Made by a program: the position numbers and the translations under genes
Notes under the pieces: generated by a model
Databases searched by the model: none
What the model was told of the DNA's origin: nothing
Seen by the model: the letters and a program-made list of their open reading frames with translations, nothing else
Shown: piece by piece, positions 1-13,228 of the stretch
Numbering within the stretch: position 1 is the first letter of the stretch
Layout of the letters: each line of letters begins with the position of its first letter
From: Lamellibrachia columna
Lineage: Eukaryota > Annelida > Polychaeta > Sabellida > Siboglinidae
Reading direction: 5' to 3'
DNA: 64,000 bases
NCBI GenBank assembly: GCA_963662155.1
Contig: OY759270.1
Span: forward strand, 8,462,461-8,526,460

Positions 1-127
1 TGACAATTGACACATCAAAGCGAGATATGTGGGATCGAGAACTAGTCAGGGTGTATGACAGGGGTGTGTGACAGGGGTCTCAACGTCACACTTGTTTGTG
101 GGGTCAACCTACTACCATTTTTGAGAG

Positions 128-488
128 CCCACCTCCCATCAATCCCACCTCCCATCAATCCCACCTCTCACCAATCCCACCTCCCATCAATCCCACCTCC
201 CATCAATCCCACCTCCCATCAATCCCACCTCCCACCAATCCCACCTCCCATCAATCCCACCTCCCATCAATCCCACCTCTCACCAATCCCACCTCTCACC
301 AATCCCACCTCCCATCAATCCCACCTCTCACCAATCCCACCTCTCACCAATCCCACCTCCCACCAATCCCACCTCTCACCAATCCCACCTCCCATCAATC
401 CCACCTCTCACCAATCCCACCTCCCATCAATCCCACCTCTCACCAATCCCACCTCCCATCAATCCCACCTCTCACCAATCCCACCTCC
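128..488 (+). repeat. Minisatellite, about 22 x 16 bp (CCCACCTCCCATCAAT)
   Basis: Near-perfect array on a C-rich strand. The two long Pro-rich frames over it are artefacts. Confidence 0.97.
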
Positions 489-860
489 CACTTACGTGTT
501 TCAAGAACCAAACTAATTCCCCTGCTAACCCACCCCCACCCACCCACCCACCCCACTAGTTAAACAACTCAGACAGACTGGTAGATTATTATTATTATAC
601 ATGCTGGGGCTGTTTTCGTGATCGGTCTTTAAGCAATGTTACTCATTTACCTAATTGTACAAATGGTTTCACGAGGTAGAAGATATATGTGTAATATGAA
701 ATATGTTACAAGTTATATACAGTCGTATATAACAGTTAGCAGTGACGTCGTCAAGATATTCAGGAGCGAATTCAACATTTGACCAAACGGAGGGCGGATT
801 CTGTAAAGTTGGTCATGACACATTGTACTTCCTCTGTTTGCTGTAACATTTGGGGAATGC

Positions 861-1170
861 ACAACCGGACTTGTATGTATACGTCTAATGTACAACCGGA
901 CTTGTATGTATACGTCTAATGTACAACCGGACTTGTATGTATACGTCTAATGTACAACCGGACTTGTATGTATACGTCTAATGTACAACCGGACTTGTAT
1001 GTATACGTCTAATGTACAACCGGACTTGTATGTATACGTCTAATGTACAACCGGACTTGTATGTATACGTCTAATGTACAACCGGACTTGTATGTATACG
1101 TATAATGTACAACCGGACTTGTATGTATACGTCTAATGTACAACCGGACTTGTATGTATACGTCTAATGT
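861..1170 (+). repeat. Minisatellite, exactly 10 x 31 bp
   Basis: Units start ACAACCGGACTTGTATGTAT and contain GTATAC and TGTACA palindromes; one unit has a C-to-A change. Confidence 0.97.
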
Positions 1171-1833
1171 CTTGTTAGTTCCGTCAGGGGCGAAACAACA
1201 TTATTGGAGGTTATGCAAGACTCGTCTCTAATGCTTTGAGCACACACTAACCAAAGCAGTCGCCTCGAAATATACACCAATGCAATATTGTTATTATAGA
1301 CATTAATGGCGGCCGCTCATAAAGTGCAGATCGGCACAAAGGCCCCTTTATCGACCAAGACGTTCGTTAAGTCGTTCATTAGCCGTCATTAGGCTGCCTG
1401 CTGGAGATACAATGAGAGTCGCTCTGAGTGGCGAGGGTGCTGCCATTGTCTCGGAGCAGGTGTCATTAGACGCACTGTCTCTGTCGTCGCGACAATAACA
1501 ATGCTATCCACTCATCAGAATCTGGTGCAGCGCCTCTCCAGTTTAGTTCGCTCTCCACTGGCGAACCATTCAACACCGTATTGAATTCAGGCTTCTGTTG
1601 TTGGTAGATCGCCCTGTACAACATCTCACGTTGTTAGCGCCGCTGAGCAGGTTTTTACCCCGATATACGGCGCGTTATAAATGCCTAATTTATTATTTTT
1701 ATTTATTAGCAGTTTATCATCGTGTTACCATATTATCATCATTAGAAAATCATGTATTAATAAACATGACGTACTCGGATCTGGAGTTTGTTTAGAAACA
1801 CCGAACCTTGTATAGTAAAGTATAGTAAATTCG
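1171..1833. other. Intergenic, nothing recognised
   Basis: Mixed composition; the only open frame (1598-1795) looks random. Confidence 0.5.
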
Positions 1834-2133
1834 GTTCAGACAGGCTGTTCAGACAGGCTGTTCAGACAGGCTAGGCTGTTCAGACAGGCTGTTCAGGCAG
1901 GCTAGGCTGTTCAGACAGGCTAGGCTGTTCAGACAGGCTGTTCAGACAGGCTAGGCTGTTCAGACAGGCTGTTCAGGCAGGCTAGGCTGTTCAGACAGGC
2001 TGTTCAGACAGGCTGTTCAGACAGGCTAGGCTGTTCAGACAGGCTGTTCAGACAGGCTGTTCAGACAGGCTGTTCAGACAGGCTGTTCAGACAGGCTGTT
2101 CAGACAGGCCGTTCAGACAGGTTGTTCAGACAG
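1834..2133 (+). repeat. Minisatellite, GTTCAGACAGGCT with 18-bp variant
   Basis: 13-bp unit alternating irregularly with GTTCAGACAGGCTAGGCT, about 20 units. Confidence 0.96.
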
Positions 2134-2392
2134 GCCGCCGCCGCTGCAAATGAAAATCAAATTAGTGATAAAATAATATTTACATAAACTATTATAATTT
2201 ATCAAATGGATGTATCTACAGAACGCGTGCTGTGTGTATTGTATTCAAGGGTATTGTGTTGTTGTTTGTTGGCAGCGTGTACGACAGAAGCGATGATCAC
2301 AATTACAGTGGGAACGTCAAAAACAATCGTCCACAAGTCGAAGCCGCTGCTCAGTTCCAGTCACAGAGGTTGAGTTGGCGCAGGTGGTCGTG

Positions 2393-2486
2393 CACGTGAC
2401 TACGGCGCCGTCCAATCAACATGCGCCGATGTTGCCACGTGTATAACACGTGATTGGTTCGCTGATGCGATACCTTTTATTATAAA
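2393..2486 (+). promoter_or_regulatory. Promoter-like cluster: three E-boxes, CCAAT boxes, TATA box
   Basis: CACGTG at 2393-2398, 2436-2441 and 2447-2452; CCAAT at 2412-2416 and its complement ATTGG at 2454-2458; TATAAA at 2481-2486. Order and spacing suit a + strand core promoter with initiation near 2510. No coding exon was found downstream. Confidence 0.35.
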
Positions 2487-4019
2487 CAGTGCGTTATGTA
2501 TCCGCCGGTCATGTTTGATGTGTATTGAGCGAGCGCATCATATTGTTGGCGGATCATGTGGATTGAGCGCATACACTACATCGTGTTGTGTGTAAACTGA
2601 ACACAGTATTTAGTCAAGAACTGTCATAATATATAGTGCGTACGTTTAGCGTAGGCTCTACACGTGTAGTGTTATGGTTATTGGTTATCGATGAAATTGT
2701 TTAGAAGTTCTTGTGAAACGTTCGATGCTGTATCCACGCAATACACGCGCTGGTGTTGATTAGTTATATACTTGATTTACAAAGAATGTTTAATAATAAG
2801 ATTATGAACAATAAATAACAGTGCAGATGTTTTCCTTTAAATATTGGAGGTATAAAGAGACAATTGTCTTTGTTTTAATTGTAAATAAATAAAAATGAAC
2901 TGTTTGGAGAGGTGTCTTGTTAATAATTATTTATAAATCCAATGACTGACCAAACGAAATTCCTGCTTCTTACTCCTGATTTAAACGTACAGTCGGCTCC
3001 GTTAGTGAAGCAAATTATTTAAAAAGATATTAGTAGATTTTATGTCCGCATGGGGTCAACAAACCGATTAGCATAAAACGTAAAAACGTTGTTTAATTGC
3101 TTTTCTGGGTCGGCCTTAAATGTTATTTTCGAATCATGCAACGTTGTTGCTGATCAACTATAAACACGCTGATGTCTTGTCAAGAACATTAACAAATAGC
3201 AAATAAACAAGTGGGTGGTGCTTAACATGTAGCCTTAATTAAGTTCGAGAGTTTGCCACGAGATGTTAGTGGCGTCTTATCGTTTTATCAAGTTAGTTTC
3301 CATTTAAAACATCTAGTCTGGTGATGTTGACTGCGCTGTAACCAGAATACTCGCTATGATGAAACAGTAAAATGGCTGACAAACTAGATATCTATATATA
3401 GAAAGACATACGATCTTTTGAATAGTAAATGATGTGCAATGATATATTAGTGAATATTTCACTGTGACAGTTGATGAACGAAGTGTGAATGGTTGCGGGT
3501 TAAGCATGAGAACGCTCGCCGAGACAAGGACACGACTATCTCCGTGAGCGCGGGTTAATTAAGTACACTCGCCTGTATCTAGGGCGGTCTGACAGCGAAT
3601 GGCTGTGGATCATTCCCAAACAGCAAATGGCACGTGTGTAAAACTACTGCCGTTGATAATGTCGCAAGTTTGTACCTGCATGTATGTGTACCAGTTTGTG
3701 TGCACTTGTACAATAAATCATAATGTTTTTGAAGTAGGCGTACATTGTAGCATTTCGATACACAACTTTAAAGTCTTTTCTGAGTGTTGAACAAACCATC
3801 GTAACACTGACGTTCGTAACATCTAAGTAACGTTGAACAACGCAGTGCGAAATATGGTCTTAAATCAACACAGAAGTTATTGTCGATGTAAACTACGTCC
3901 ACAATGCCAACGGAAAACACAAATGATACAATTATTGGTAAAAGAACGTTAATAAGAACCAAACACATTATAAATTAAACGTTATACATGCAGGTCTCGC
4001 GGATAAGCGGGTAACTTCG
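2487..4019. other. Intergenic, nothing recognised
   Basis: AT-rich sequence downstream of the promoter-like cluster at 2393. No exon with good splice sites and coding composition seen. Confidence 0.5.
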
Positions 4020-4830
4020 GAGTATGATTTCAAGATAGCAAAACCTCAATTTCTCTGCCGCACTTCATGATATTTTTCTATGTACGTATAAATGAATAAT
4101 AAATGTACATCTTGACCAACTCTTACTGATGCAATATTACTTCTTGTGGGTCAAATGTTGGTTTTTTTAACAATGTTACCATAATATGGCATTTTACAAG
4201 AACATGTCGTTAATGCAGTGCTTTTAAGATAGCAAAACAAATTTATTTGCGTCGGACTTTTTTTCTTTGTATATAGATATAAATAATGCATTAACATTTT
4301 GGACTAACTTTTATTGAAATGCCATTCATGATTGTGGTCAAATGTGGGTTTTGATAAAAATGTTGCTACTTTTTGCCGCTGACATAACTGATACTATGTT
4401 AGATATTTAAAAAACATTGTACGGGAACCCCCGTATTTTTTGCCTTTTTATAGAGATAAATAATAACCGAACATTTCGGCCAAGTTTTATTACTGAAGCG
4501 GTGTTACACCTTGTGGGTCACATATTTAAAATTGTCAAAAATGAGCTAAAATGTGGTTTTACCGCGTTTTAATAAAATAAATAAAATAATTAATTGTACC
4601 ATTTTTGTTATACGAGTTTGACATGTTATGCTTTATATAATATTGATTTATTAAATTGCAATATTCCTGCAAGTTTTATATTTGAATAATAAATAAATCT
4701 CGTGTTATGATTTATTATTATCAGAGTACAGTATTTTGCTAATTTTCCAGGTGACGTAACTGTTACTATGTCAGATATTTTGAAAAACAAATTGCAAACT
4801 TTCTTTGCGTTTTGGGGCTTTTCGGCTCTA
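4020..4830. repeat. Old, diverged tandem duplication, unit near 200 bp
   Basis: Recurring paragraphs in similar order: AAGATAGCAAAAC (4031, 4227), TATAAATAAT-like, a GACCAACTCTTA / GACTAACTTTTA / GCCAAGTTTTA series, and GTGGGTCAAATGT. TAACTGATACTATGTTAGAT near 4387 matches TAACTGTTACTATGTCAGAT near 4758. Very AT-rich; no coding signal. Confidence 0.55.
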
Positions 4831-4969
4831 ATGGATTTCAAACAATTTAAAAATTTAAAGTTCCATTACTTTTATTTCAGGGTAATCAGCCACCTCAAGG
4901 CTACCTTGTCAAGATGTTGTTATCAGCTATTCCTGTCACGGTAACTGTCTAACCCAGTCTCAGTGGTGG

Positions 4970-5235
4970 GGGGGGCAGCAGCCCAGTGGCTGCAATGTGC
5001 GACTCCTCGTCGAGAGAGCCGGGGTTCACAACCTCCTGTTGTCTGTTCACTCAGCGGTGTAAACGAGTACCTGGTGATAGACAGTTGTGGATATACATGA
5101 ATGATAAGTCTTCACGCAGTAATTGCAGCGTGGCTGAATGCTTCCCAGGAAAGTATAATTAACAGGTCTGCCAGGGGGAAAGTACTTTGAACGGTATCGA
5201 GGACTGGATACTGCGCTATATAAGAGTGCATGTTC
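4970..5235 (+). mobile_element. tRNA-derived SINE (family A), plus strand
   Basis: Head with A box CAGCCCAGTGG (4979-4989) and B box GGTTCACAACC (5023-5033), then a body with GCAGTAATTGCAGCG, GAATGCTTCCCAG and AACAGGTCTGCCAGGGGG. The same body occurs in reverse at 6130-6310. Confidence 0.78.
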
Positions 5236-6129
5236 GTACAAAGCGTACTAATTATCAGACCCTCCACTGAATTAGCACTTTAAAATATTGATAATTTTCC
5301 AGATTGCTGACGCAACGGTGGTCATATTTCACATGCGACCGATATTAATTTCCATTAGTACGCGGACATTGACCCCACCCCTTAGTGTTCTCTGTACTGT
5401 TACATAAATGTTGACGATTGTAACGGCCCGAGTGTGGTTTACTTTCTCACTTATCCAGTCCTGCGTGTGTGAATCGTGTTCTGTGAGGGTACAGTCCCAA
5501 TAATATATTGAAGGGGCGTAGCCAACATTTTTAAAACGGGGTGCCAGACTGAAAAAGGTGAGTGCCTGTCTGAAAAGGGGGTGCCCGGTTGAAGGGGGTA
5601 CTGAAAGGGGGTGCCTAGGCACCCGTGGCTATGTCCACGTATCGGAATCAGTTTCTAGATGCCACTATTTGTTTTATAGTTGCCACTTCTAAATTAAATA
5701 TGTTGACTAAAAGCGAGATTTTCCAAGTGCTTTGTGCACTTGGAATCCACATCTGAAACCTGGGAAACCACTAAGCCCATTTATTGTTATGGATAATGTT
5801 ACTTAATAATTGAAAGTTCATTTCGGGACTTTCCTCAATAATTGGCCTTTGTATAAAAACATTTCAACTGAAACATGCATGTACATTGAGTAAGGGGCGC
5901 TGAACTGATAACGCAGGATATGAAGCATTAAGTTGCTTGCAAACAAATTAATAAATATAATTAGGTCCTTCTAGTAATATATAAAAATGCGTAGGCGTAA
6001 TTTTAGACGATTAGACAGTTAATATAAAATGGCCACTACCACTCGGTTATTTACAAGCAAAATGCAGACAATTATCATAGTTATAAAGCAAATGAACAAG
6101 TTTGTGATTACTGCCGGTGGTCGAGTCGT
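5236..6129. other. Intergenic between two SINE copies
   Basis: Short direct repeats of AAGGGGGTGCC near 5540-5625; otherwise nothing recognised. Confidence 0.5.
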
Positions 6130-6452
6130 GATATAAAGGTAAAAGTACCTTCCTATATACCGCAGTGTCCAGCACTTGGCTTTACACTTCACCCCCTGGC
6201 AGACCTGTCCATTCTAACGTCGTGTAGACTTCTCTGGGAAGCATTCAACCTCGATGCAATTACTGCGCGAAGACTATTTGTTCACATATCCACCACTGTA
6301 TATAGCCAGGTACTCATTTATACAGCTGAGTGCACTATGGCCAAACGGGGTGAACGAAATTGCCAAAGCTTCGAAACGGCAGCAAGAGGTCACGAACCCG
6401 GATTCTCTCGGTTGAGAGTCCGGTGTTCTAACCGCTGCGCCCCCGCTCGCTA
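6130..6452 (-). mobile_element. tRNA-derived SINE (family A), minus strand
   Basis: On the minus strand: A box GGGCGCAGCGG near 6432-6442, B box GGTTCGTGACC (6388-6398), then the same body as the 4970 copy, ending near the TATATA stretch. It is not a tRNA gene because no cloverleaf 3' half or acceptor stem follows. Confidence 0.78.
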
Positions 6453-6474
6453 CATAAAGAGTTCTTAAGTATGT

Positions 6475-6945
6475 ATGAAGCCCAAAACATGACGTCATCG
6501 GCAATCATCGCACATTTCTCGCGGTTTCCGCGGATCTACGTACTGTAACGTTTCTAGCGGCTGCGTGGCGGCCCGCGTTACAACAAACTCGCCGTTTTCT
6601 CGATGCTCGGTTGCGCCACCTGTACGTCAAGACTGGCATGAATATGCTCCCGAACAATAACCTAATCGGTTGAAATTGAATGGTTCAGCTTCCCGCGTCA
6701 GCCGTTCAATTTCAACGGGTTAGTTATTGTTTGGGTGCATATTCATGTCAGTCTTCACCTACAGGTGGCGCAACCCAGCCTCGAGAAAACGAGGAGTTTG
6801 TAGAAATGCGGCAAATGGAGAAAACGAGTTTGTAGTAACGCGGGCCGCCACCCAGCCGCTAAAAACGTTACAGTACGTAGATCCGTGGAAACCGCAAGAA
6901 ATGCGAGGATTGCCGATGATGTCATGTTATGCCTATGGGCTTCAT
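6475..6945. repeat. Long imperfect inverted repeat (foldback), arms about 210 and 244 bp
   Basis: Left arm 6475-6683 and right arm 6702-6945 are reverse complements over nearly their whole length (for example GATCTACGTACTGTAACGTT and GGCGGCCCGCGTTAC), with an 18-base loop. The right arm has a roughly 30-base extra segment containing a duplication of its AAAACGAG/GTTTGTAG motif. It may be a foldback-type transposon. Confidence 0.9.
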
Positions 6946-9900
6946 AAACATGGCAGTTCTGCATCGAGGCACACTGTAATTAGAGCTACTGCGGGTGCAC
7001 ATGCGGTGCACCAGAGGAGAGGCAGAAGATGATTCAACTTGTGTAGTAGGGTGTTTCATCATATTTACACGTACCGCGTCGCTAATCGCCTGCTATCGAA
7101 CACAGGACTAAGTACTGTATTGTGTTAGCATCAAGGAGATTACGCCACATCAAACCACATGTTTACGTGGTGTACTCATTAGATATGCCATTCGAACAAA
7201 TTGAAAAGGTAACACTGCGGGTGAACCAAGTTATGTAAGGGGTTCTTGCACCTGGCTATCGATCGTCACAAGAGTGGGCATAGCCAAGTCTAAACAGTCC
7301 GCCTAATCGGATGACGTAACACCGCCTAGCCGCTGAGCAAACGAGTGGCGTCCACGTCAGCGGGCGCTCAGCTAAAGAAAGACACACACTGACGTTACGA
7401 CAAGCGTTGTCGCTAATTGAGAATAAATAGTGTTTCATAGCGGTGTCGCTGACTGCTGTCACCACACGGGGATCTACGGTTGTGACAGCCGTTAATTCAA
7501 ACACGACGGGTTCAGCTTAATTGATATCGAACTACCTTAATTGCTTACCCATAATCAAGGTGACGATCAGTAACAAAAGAGGGTTACAGCTACGTACAGT
7601 AGAAATAGATTTCTGGAAACACGAATGATTCTGATTGATAGACATGTCACAGTTGATGCAACACTGAAATGTTCACTTGAGTTCCATCTCACGCTCTCAC
7701 GCAGCTATATGTAAATGTCACGCATATACATATATATATTGCCCGTTTCAACAAATGCTTAATACAAACAAGCTTATTTACTTGCACATGTTGATACATA
7801 TTTTTTTCAATGCCTGCGCTGATAGCGCAGAGCGTCCAGGGACCCGAGAGGTTATTTTTATCATCGTCTGTGACGTCGCGCGTAAACGCCACTTCTGGAT
7901 TCACTCATGATCGTCGACAGACAGCCGCGTGACAGCCCGGTGTCTCCCTGAGTGCCTGTCAGAGTGGTCATGACGAATCCCCATCATGATATAGGTATGG
8001 TTGGCGCGTGTAATGGGCGCTAGTCCCACACCTTGTTGGCATTCTGACTGTTAAACTGGCAGTAGACCGCCCATTGACATTTGAGCCAACGAATGGAAAA
8101 TAGGCTACATAGGCATACAACCAGTCACGTGTACAAGTAGGCCCTGCTATAAAATATACAGCGTGCTGAATGCTTCTTCTGAAAGTTTAAGCCAGACGTG
8201 TGCGGGGTGGGTTAAAATATTAAACGTCTCCATGTCATTTTTCAGTTCGAAATTAGTAAAGACAGTTTGGCAATTCAGCGTCCTTCTCCGTGATTACCAG
8301 TTGATTCAAATAGGAGATCGATGACGGTTCCGAGAGTGTGTTCATAATTGCTTTCAATAAGATTTCGTGCGTTCTTTTGAAGTCTTCCAATCATGTTTAT
8401 GTGCAATTTTTATGGGATCCTAGAAGACTGATGCGTATTACACATTGGGTCTGCCAAGAGATCAATATGCCTATGCTACTACCGGAACTGCTTCAGAAGC
8501 GGTTTCCCCGGTAGCCTCGATTACCCAGGCTCCGTGCTATGGCGCATACATAATTAGCTAATTACGGTGTCATTCGGGCATTTGGCTAATTCATAAAATA
8601 CGAATGAACTATTAGTTTATGCGATGCAAATTAAATTTTTTATTATATTGACACGACTGTCAGACTTAAAGTTAAATCAAACAAACATTTTTTAGTGCTG
8701 AATCTCGATAACGACGCTGATTGGCTGCTGGCGCTTCACGGGAACGCCTACACAACAGGGAGTGATGACAGTGGGTAACAACGAGACAACGCCTCTTGGT
8801 GAATTCACGAAGGTGACCGAGAGTCGGGTAGGCCAGACTACGTGCCCGGTAGAAATTTGAATGACTAGAAGTGCTGCTACCTGTTGGGCAACTGGATACA
8901 CCCTTTTCAGTTTTTGGATCCGCGCATGATATCGACACAACGTGGCAGCTCCGCATAGCGGGGAAGCTGCTGCACGCACGCTTCTTGTGGGGGGGGGGGT
9001 TACCTGTGTTATGTACGGCGAACATTTGCCGTACTGTGGCCCTGTTTAGAAGGGAGAATGAACGTTAAGTTAATTTTATCAACTGACAAAAGCCGATACA
9101 GTGTCACACCTTTTAATATTATAACACAATAATGATTTTACTCACTTAGGCAAGTGATTGGTTTGAATTTATGGAACGAAAGCGAACGCCGACGAAGCGA
9201 CAAAGGTAACATCTCCGCCGTCGAACAGGATACACGGACTGATTCGCATCTTCTTGTGGATCACTCACTACTTGTGCGTTTATTTTTGTACGCGCATGTG
9301 TATAATTAATAATCATGTACGCATATGCGCGCAGACAATGGGATGTTTCGCGTCGCACTCTCTACTATCCGCTGAGGTGGCGCCACCGTTTGTCTACGTC
9401 GCCTCAGAGGAAAAGAACGGTGGCACGAAACTGTTTCAGTTAGTGGTGCCCTCCGGCGCAGTAACATTCACTATAATTTATATGCATTTTCAGCCGCTTC
9501 TAGTTTGTCACCGAGTTCACGAAGGCGCTACTACAGTCGTAGGCTCACATATAAATAACCCTGAAAAAAATCAGAATATAATTTTCAAATTAATTACTGG
9601 ACTATCTCGGTTATTTTATGATGAAATGGCTTGAAATTTCTCACTTAGCACACTGGAGTGTGGTGCAGACATTTAGAACAGTCAACCTAGAAACAAATCT
9701 AGAAATAAAATGTTTATGTATTTTGAGAAAAAAAAGGTTTGTGTCCATATAGAGGAGGGTGTATACGAGATGCAAACCAATTTTCTATTAATTTGATCAA
9801 CCAATTTCCGAGATATTGTAGACTTAAAAGCCTTTCCGAAAAGTTGGTGTTCAGTGGAAGCTCAGAGAGAAATTTGGAACAGACAGCCAGATCGAAAAGT

Positions 9901-10160
9901 CGACAAGTTAGGCCGCATTTCACACAACAGTATCCAGTTGGGAGTAATGGATTGCTTCACTAAATTCCTCTTTTGCTCAGCGTTTTTTTGCCACCGCGGT
10001 GTATCCCGCGTGTATCACAACGTCATACAGTTGGCATCAACTGTCAGAGACATCTTGTTTGTGTGATATGTGGGTAAAACAGCAGCTCATGTATAGGCTG
10101 CGATGTGCGCCGTCAGGACTTACAGTTAAATCGATTCCATGTTAATTATAACTGGGATGT
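6946..10160. other. Intergenic, nothing coding recognised
   Basis: Includes an imperfect hairpin near 8476-8515 (CTACCGG...CCGGTAG). The 126-codon frame at 9254-9634 and the 95-117-codon minus-strand frames near 8.7-9.0 kb show no domain or coding bias. Confidence 0.5.
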
Positions 10161-10200
10161 TTGTACTGGTTGAAGCCATGCCCTGATGTTAAATTGTTGT

Positions 10201-10384
10201 CCACTCACTCACTCGCTCACTCACTCACTCACTCACTCACTCACTCACTCACTCACTCACTCACTCACTCACCCACCCACCCACCCACCCACCCACCCAC
10301 CCATCCATCCACTCACCCACCCACCCACCCACCCACCCACCCACTCACTCACTTACTCACTTACTCACTCACTCACCCACCCAC
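10201..10384 (+). repeat. Tetranucleotide array (CACT)n / (CACC)n
   Basis: Blocks of CACT and CACC in four zones; gives Thr-His/Pro frames without coding value. Confidence 0.97.
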
Positions 10385-10388
10385 CACC

Positions 10389-10690
10389 GTATTGTGTTGT
10401 GTGAATGTGCTGGTTGTCTAGAGAGTTGACGGTTGTTGACGTATTGTGTTGTGTGAATGTGCTAGTTGTCTAGAGAGTTGACGGTTGTTGACGTATTGTG
10501 TTGTGTGAATGTGCTAGTTGTCTAAGCGAGTTGACGGTTGTTGACGTATTGTGTTGTGTGAATGTGCTAGTTGTCTAAGCGAGTTGACGGTTGTTGACGT
10601 ATTGTGTTGTGTGAATGTGCTAGTTGTCTAGAGAGTTGACGGTTGTTGACGTATTGTGTTGTGTGAATGTGCTAGTTGTCTAAGCGAGTT
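10389..10690 (+). repeat. Minisatellite, about 6 x 52 bp
   Basis: Units start GTATTGTGTTGTGTGAATGT; two length types differ at TCTAGAGAG / TCTAAGCGAG. Confidence 0.94.
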
Positions 10691-10696
10691 GATGGC

Positions 10697-10850
10697 TGTT
10701 CAACTTCTCCGGGAAGCAGTCAACCACGCTGCAATTACTGTGTGAATTACTGTGTGAAGAGCTACACCGTCTCATAATTACTGTGTGAAGAGCTACACCG
10801 TCTCATAATTCCACCACTGTCTATAGCCAGGTATTCATTTTATAGTGAGC
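10697..10850 (-). mobile_element. SINE family A fragment with internal duplication
   Basis: Minus-strand body only (tRNA head missing). The segment around GAGCTACACCGTCTCATAAT is present twice in tandem, which the other two copies lack. Confidence 0.65.
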
Positions 10851-11768
10851 TTCGAAAGACAGGAAGATGATCCGACGGTTTTTCGAACGGGAGATAGTAC
10901 GTAATCGTTTGGTAACTTGATATTTCGCTTCCATCAGTTCATGAACGTAACGAATGCGTTCGGCGATAGACTGTGTTTAATTTTAGGCGTTCGCTAGTCT
11001 GGGCTCGTGCCGGGAAATCACCGAGAAATGTAGCGCGATAAGACAGGAACGACGGCGATCTGTCGGCGCTAGAGACAGCGCACAGGAGACCGATACGGCA
11101 TTAGACGGTTCAGGCAGGCCACAGATACGGCGCTCTTTTGACATCAAAGTGACGTTATCTTCAGCGGGGCTGACGAAACGCTGCCTCAACCACAAAAGAT
11201 GGGTTTCTGACACTTGATTCACCCGCTCGACGGAGAAGATCGATGTGTTATTTGTCAGTTTAATTCCGACGAATGAGCCACGCCCGCTAGATGGACAGAA
11301 CACATGCTGCGTAGCCGTGTAAACCAATTATGAAATGAAGATGTGATCGTAATCGTTTTTATACGACTGCGGCCCATGATGTATTATTATGTTCTTTAAA
11401 CGAGACGTATCGCATTGAGTGGGCGTTCGTCTTATTACCTCAATAAATAACGAGTGTAGCGTGGTGATAGGGGCGTGGGGGGACGGGGGGGACGGGCGGG
11501 GGGCGAGGGGGGTGTGCGTTCGAACAGGCAAGTTTGTCGTGTTGCAAAACACAAGATTTGTGAGATGATTTGAAATGCATTAGAACACCGTAATGTGCGA
11601 AGTAGCATTGTCATTACGTATTTTGACACATATATTTTGTGTTTGCGGTTTTCCAAAAAATATTAGTTTTTGGCAGCGGTTTCTCGACGGTTTTATTTAA
11701 ACAAATATTTGACTGTGACCGTTTGTCGGACCGGTGTACCGATGAACAATATAGATACTCCTGCCGAA
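10851..11768. other. Intergenic, nothing recognised
   Basis: A G-rich run at 11476-11512 accounts for the Pro-rich minus-strand frames. Confidence 0.5.
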
Positions 11769-12307
11769 GCTACTGTCAACGGAAGTAACTATAGTGTTAC
11801 TCTCTTGTTTACAGTACACGGTACAGCTACAGCATTGATTACATAGCTACTGTCAACGGAAGTAACTATAGTGTTACTCTCTTGTTTACAGTACGCGGTA
11901 CAGCAACAGCATTGATTACATAGCTACTGTCAACGGAAGTAACTATAGTGTTACTCTCTTGTTTACAGTACACGGTACAGCTACAGCATTGATTACATAG
12001 CTACTGTCAACGGAAGTAAATATAGTGTTACTCTCTTGTTTACAGTACACGGTACAGCTACAGCATTGATTACATAGCTACTGTCAACGGAAGTAACTAT
12101 AGTGTTACTCTCGTGTTTACAGTACACGGTACAGCTACAGCATTGATTACATAGCTACTGTCAACGGAAGTAACTATAGTGTTACTCTCTTGTTTACAGT
12201 ACACGGTACAGCTACAGCATTGATTACATAGCTACTGTCAACGGAAGTAACTATAGTGTTACTCTCGTGTTTACAGTACACGGTACAGCCACAGCATTGA
12301 TTACATA
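11769..12307 (+). repeat. Minisatellite, exactly 7 x 77 bp
   Basis: Units start GCTACTGTCAACGGAAGTAA and contain ACTATAGT; period checked at 11769, 11846 and 12231. Confidence 0.96.
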
Positions 12308-12502
12308 TCCAGCTACAGCTGTGGTCTCTACGGCATTTAGGATCAGCAACAGCTACACGAACGCTACAACACACAACAGCTACAAGCACAGCTACATGCA
12401 TAGCTACATTAACCGATGGAACAAACGTTACAGCTTCGGTTACAATTAAAACTCGTGCTATAGTTTGGTGAGCGAATATTGCCAGACTACACGCACTATA
12501 CA

Positions 12503-13228
<726 letters not shown>

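Noticed and set aside
6360..6460. tRNA gene on the minus strand
   Set aside because: A and B boxes are present but the rest of the cloverleaf is missing and the sequence continues into a SINE body shared with 4970-5235.
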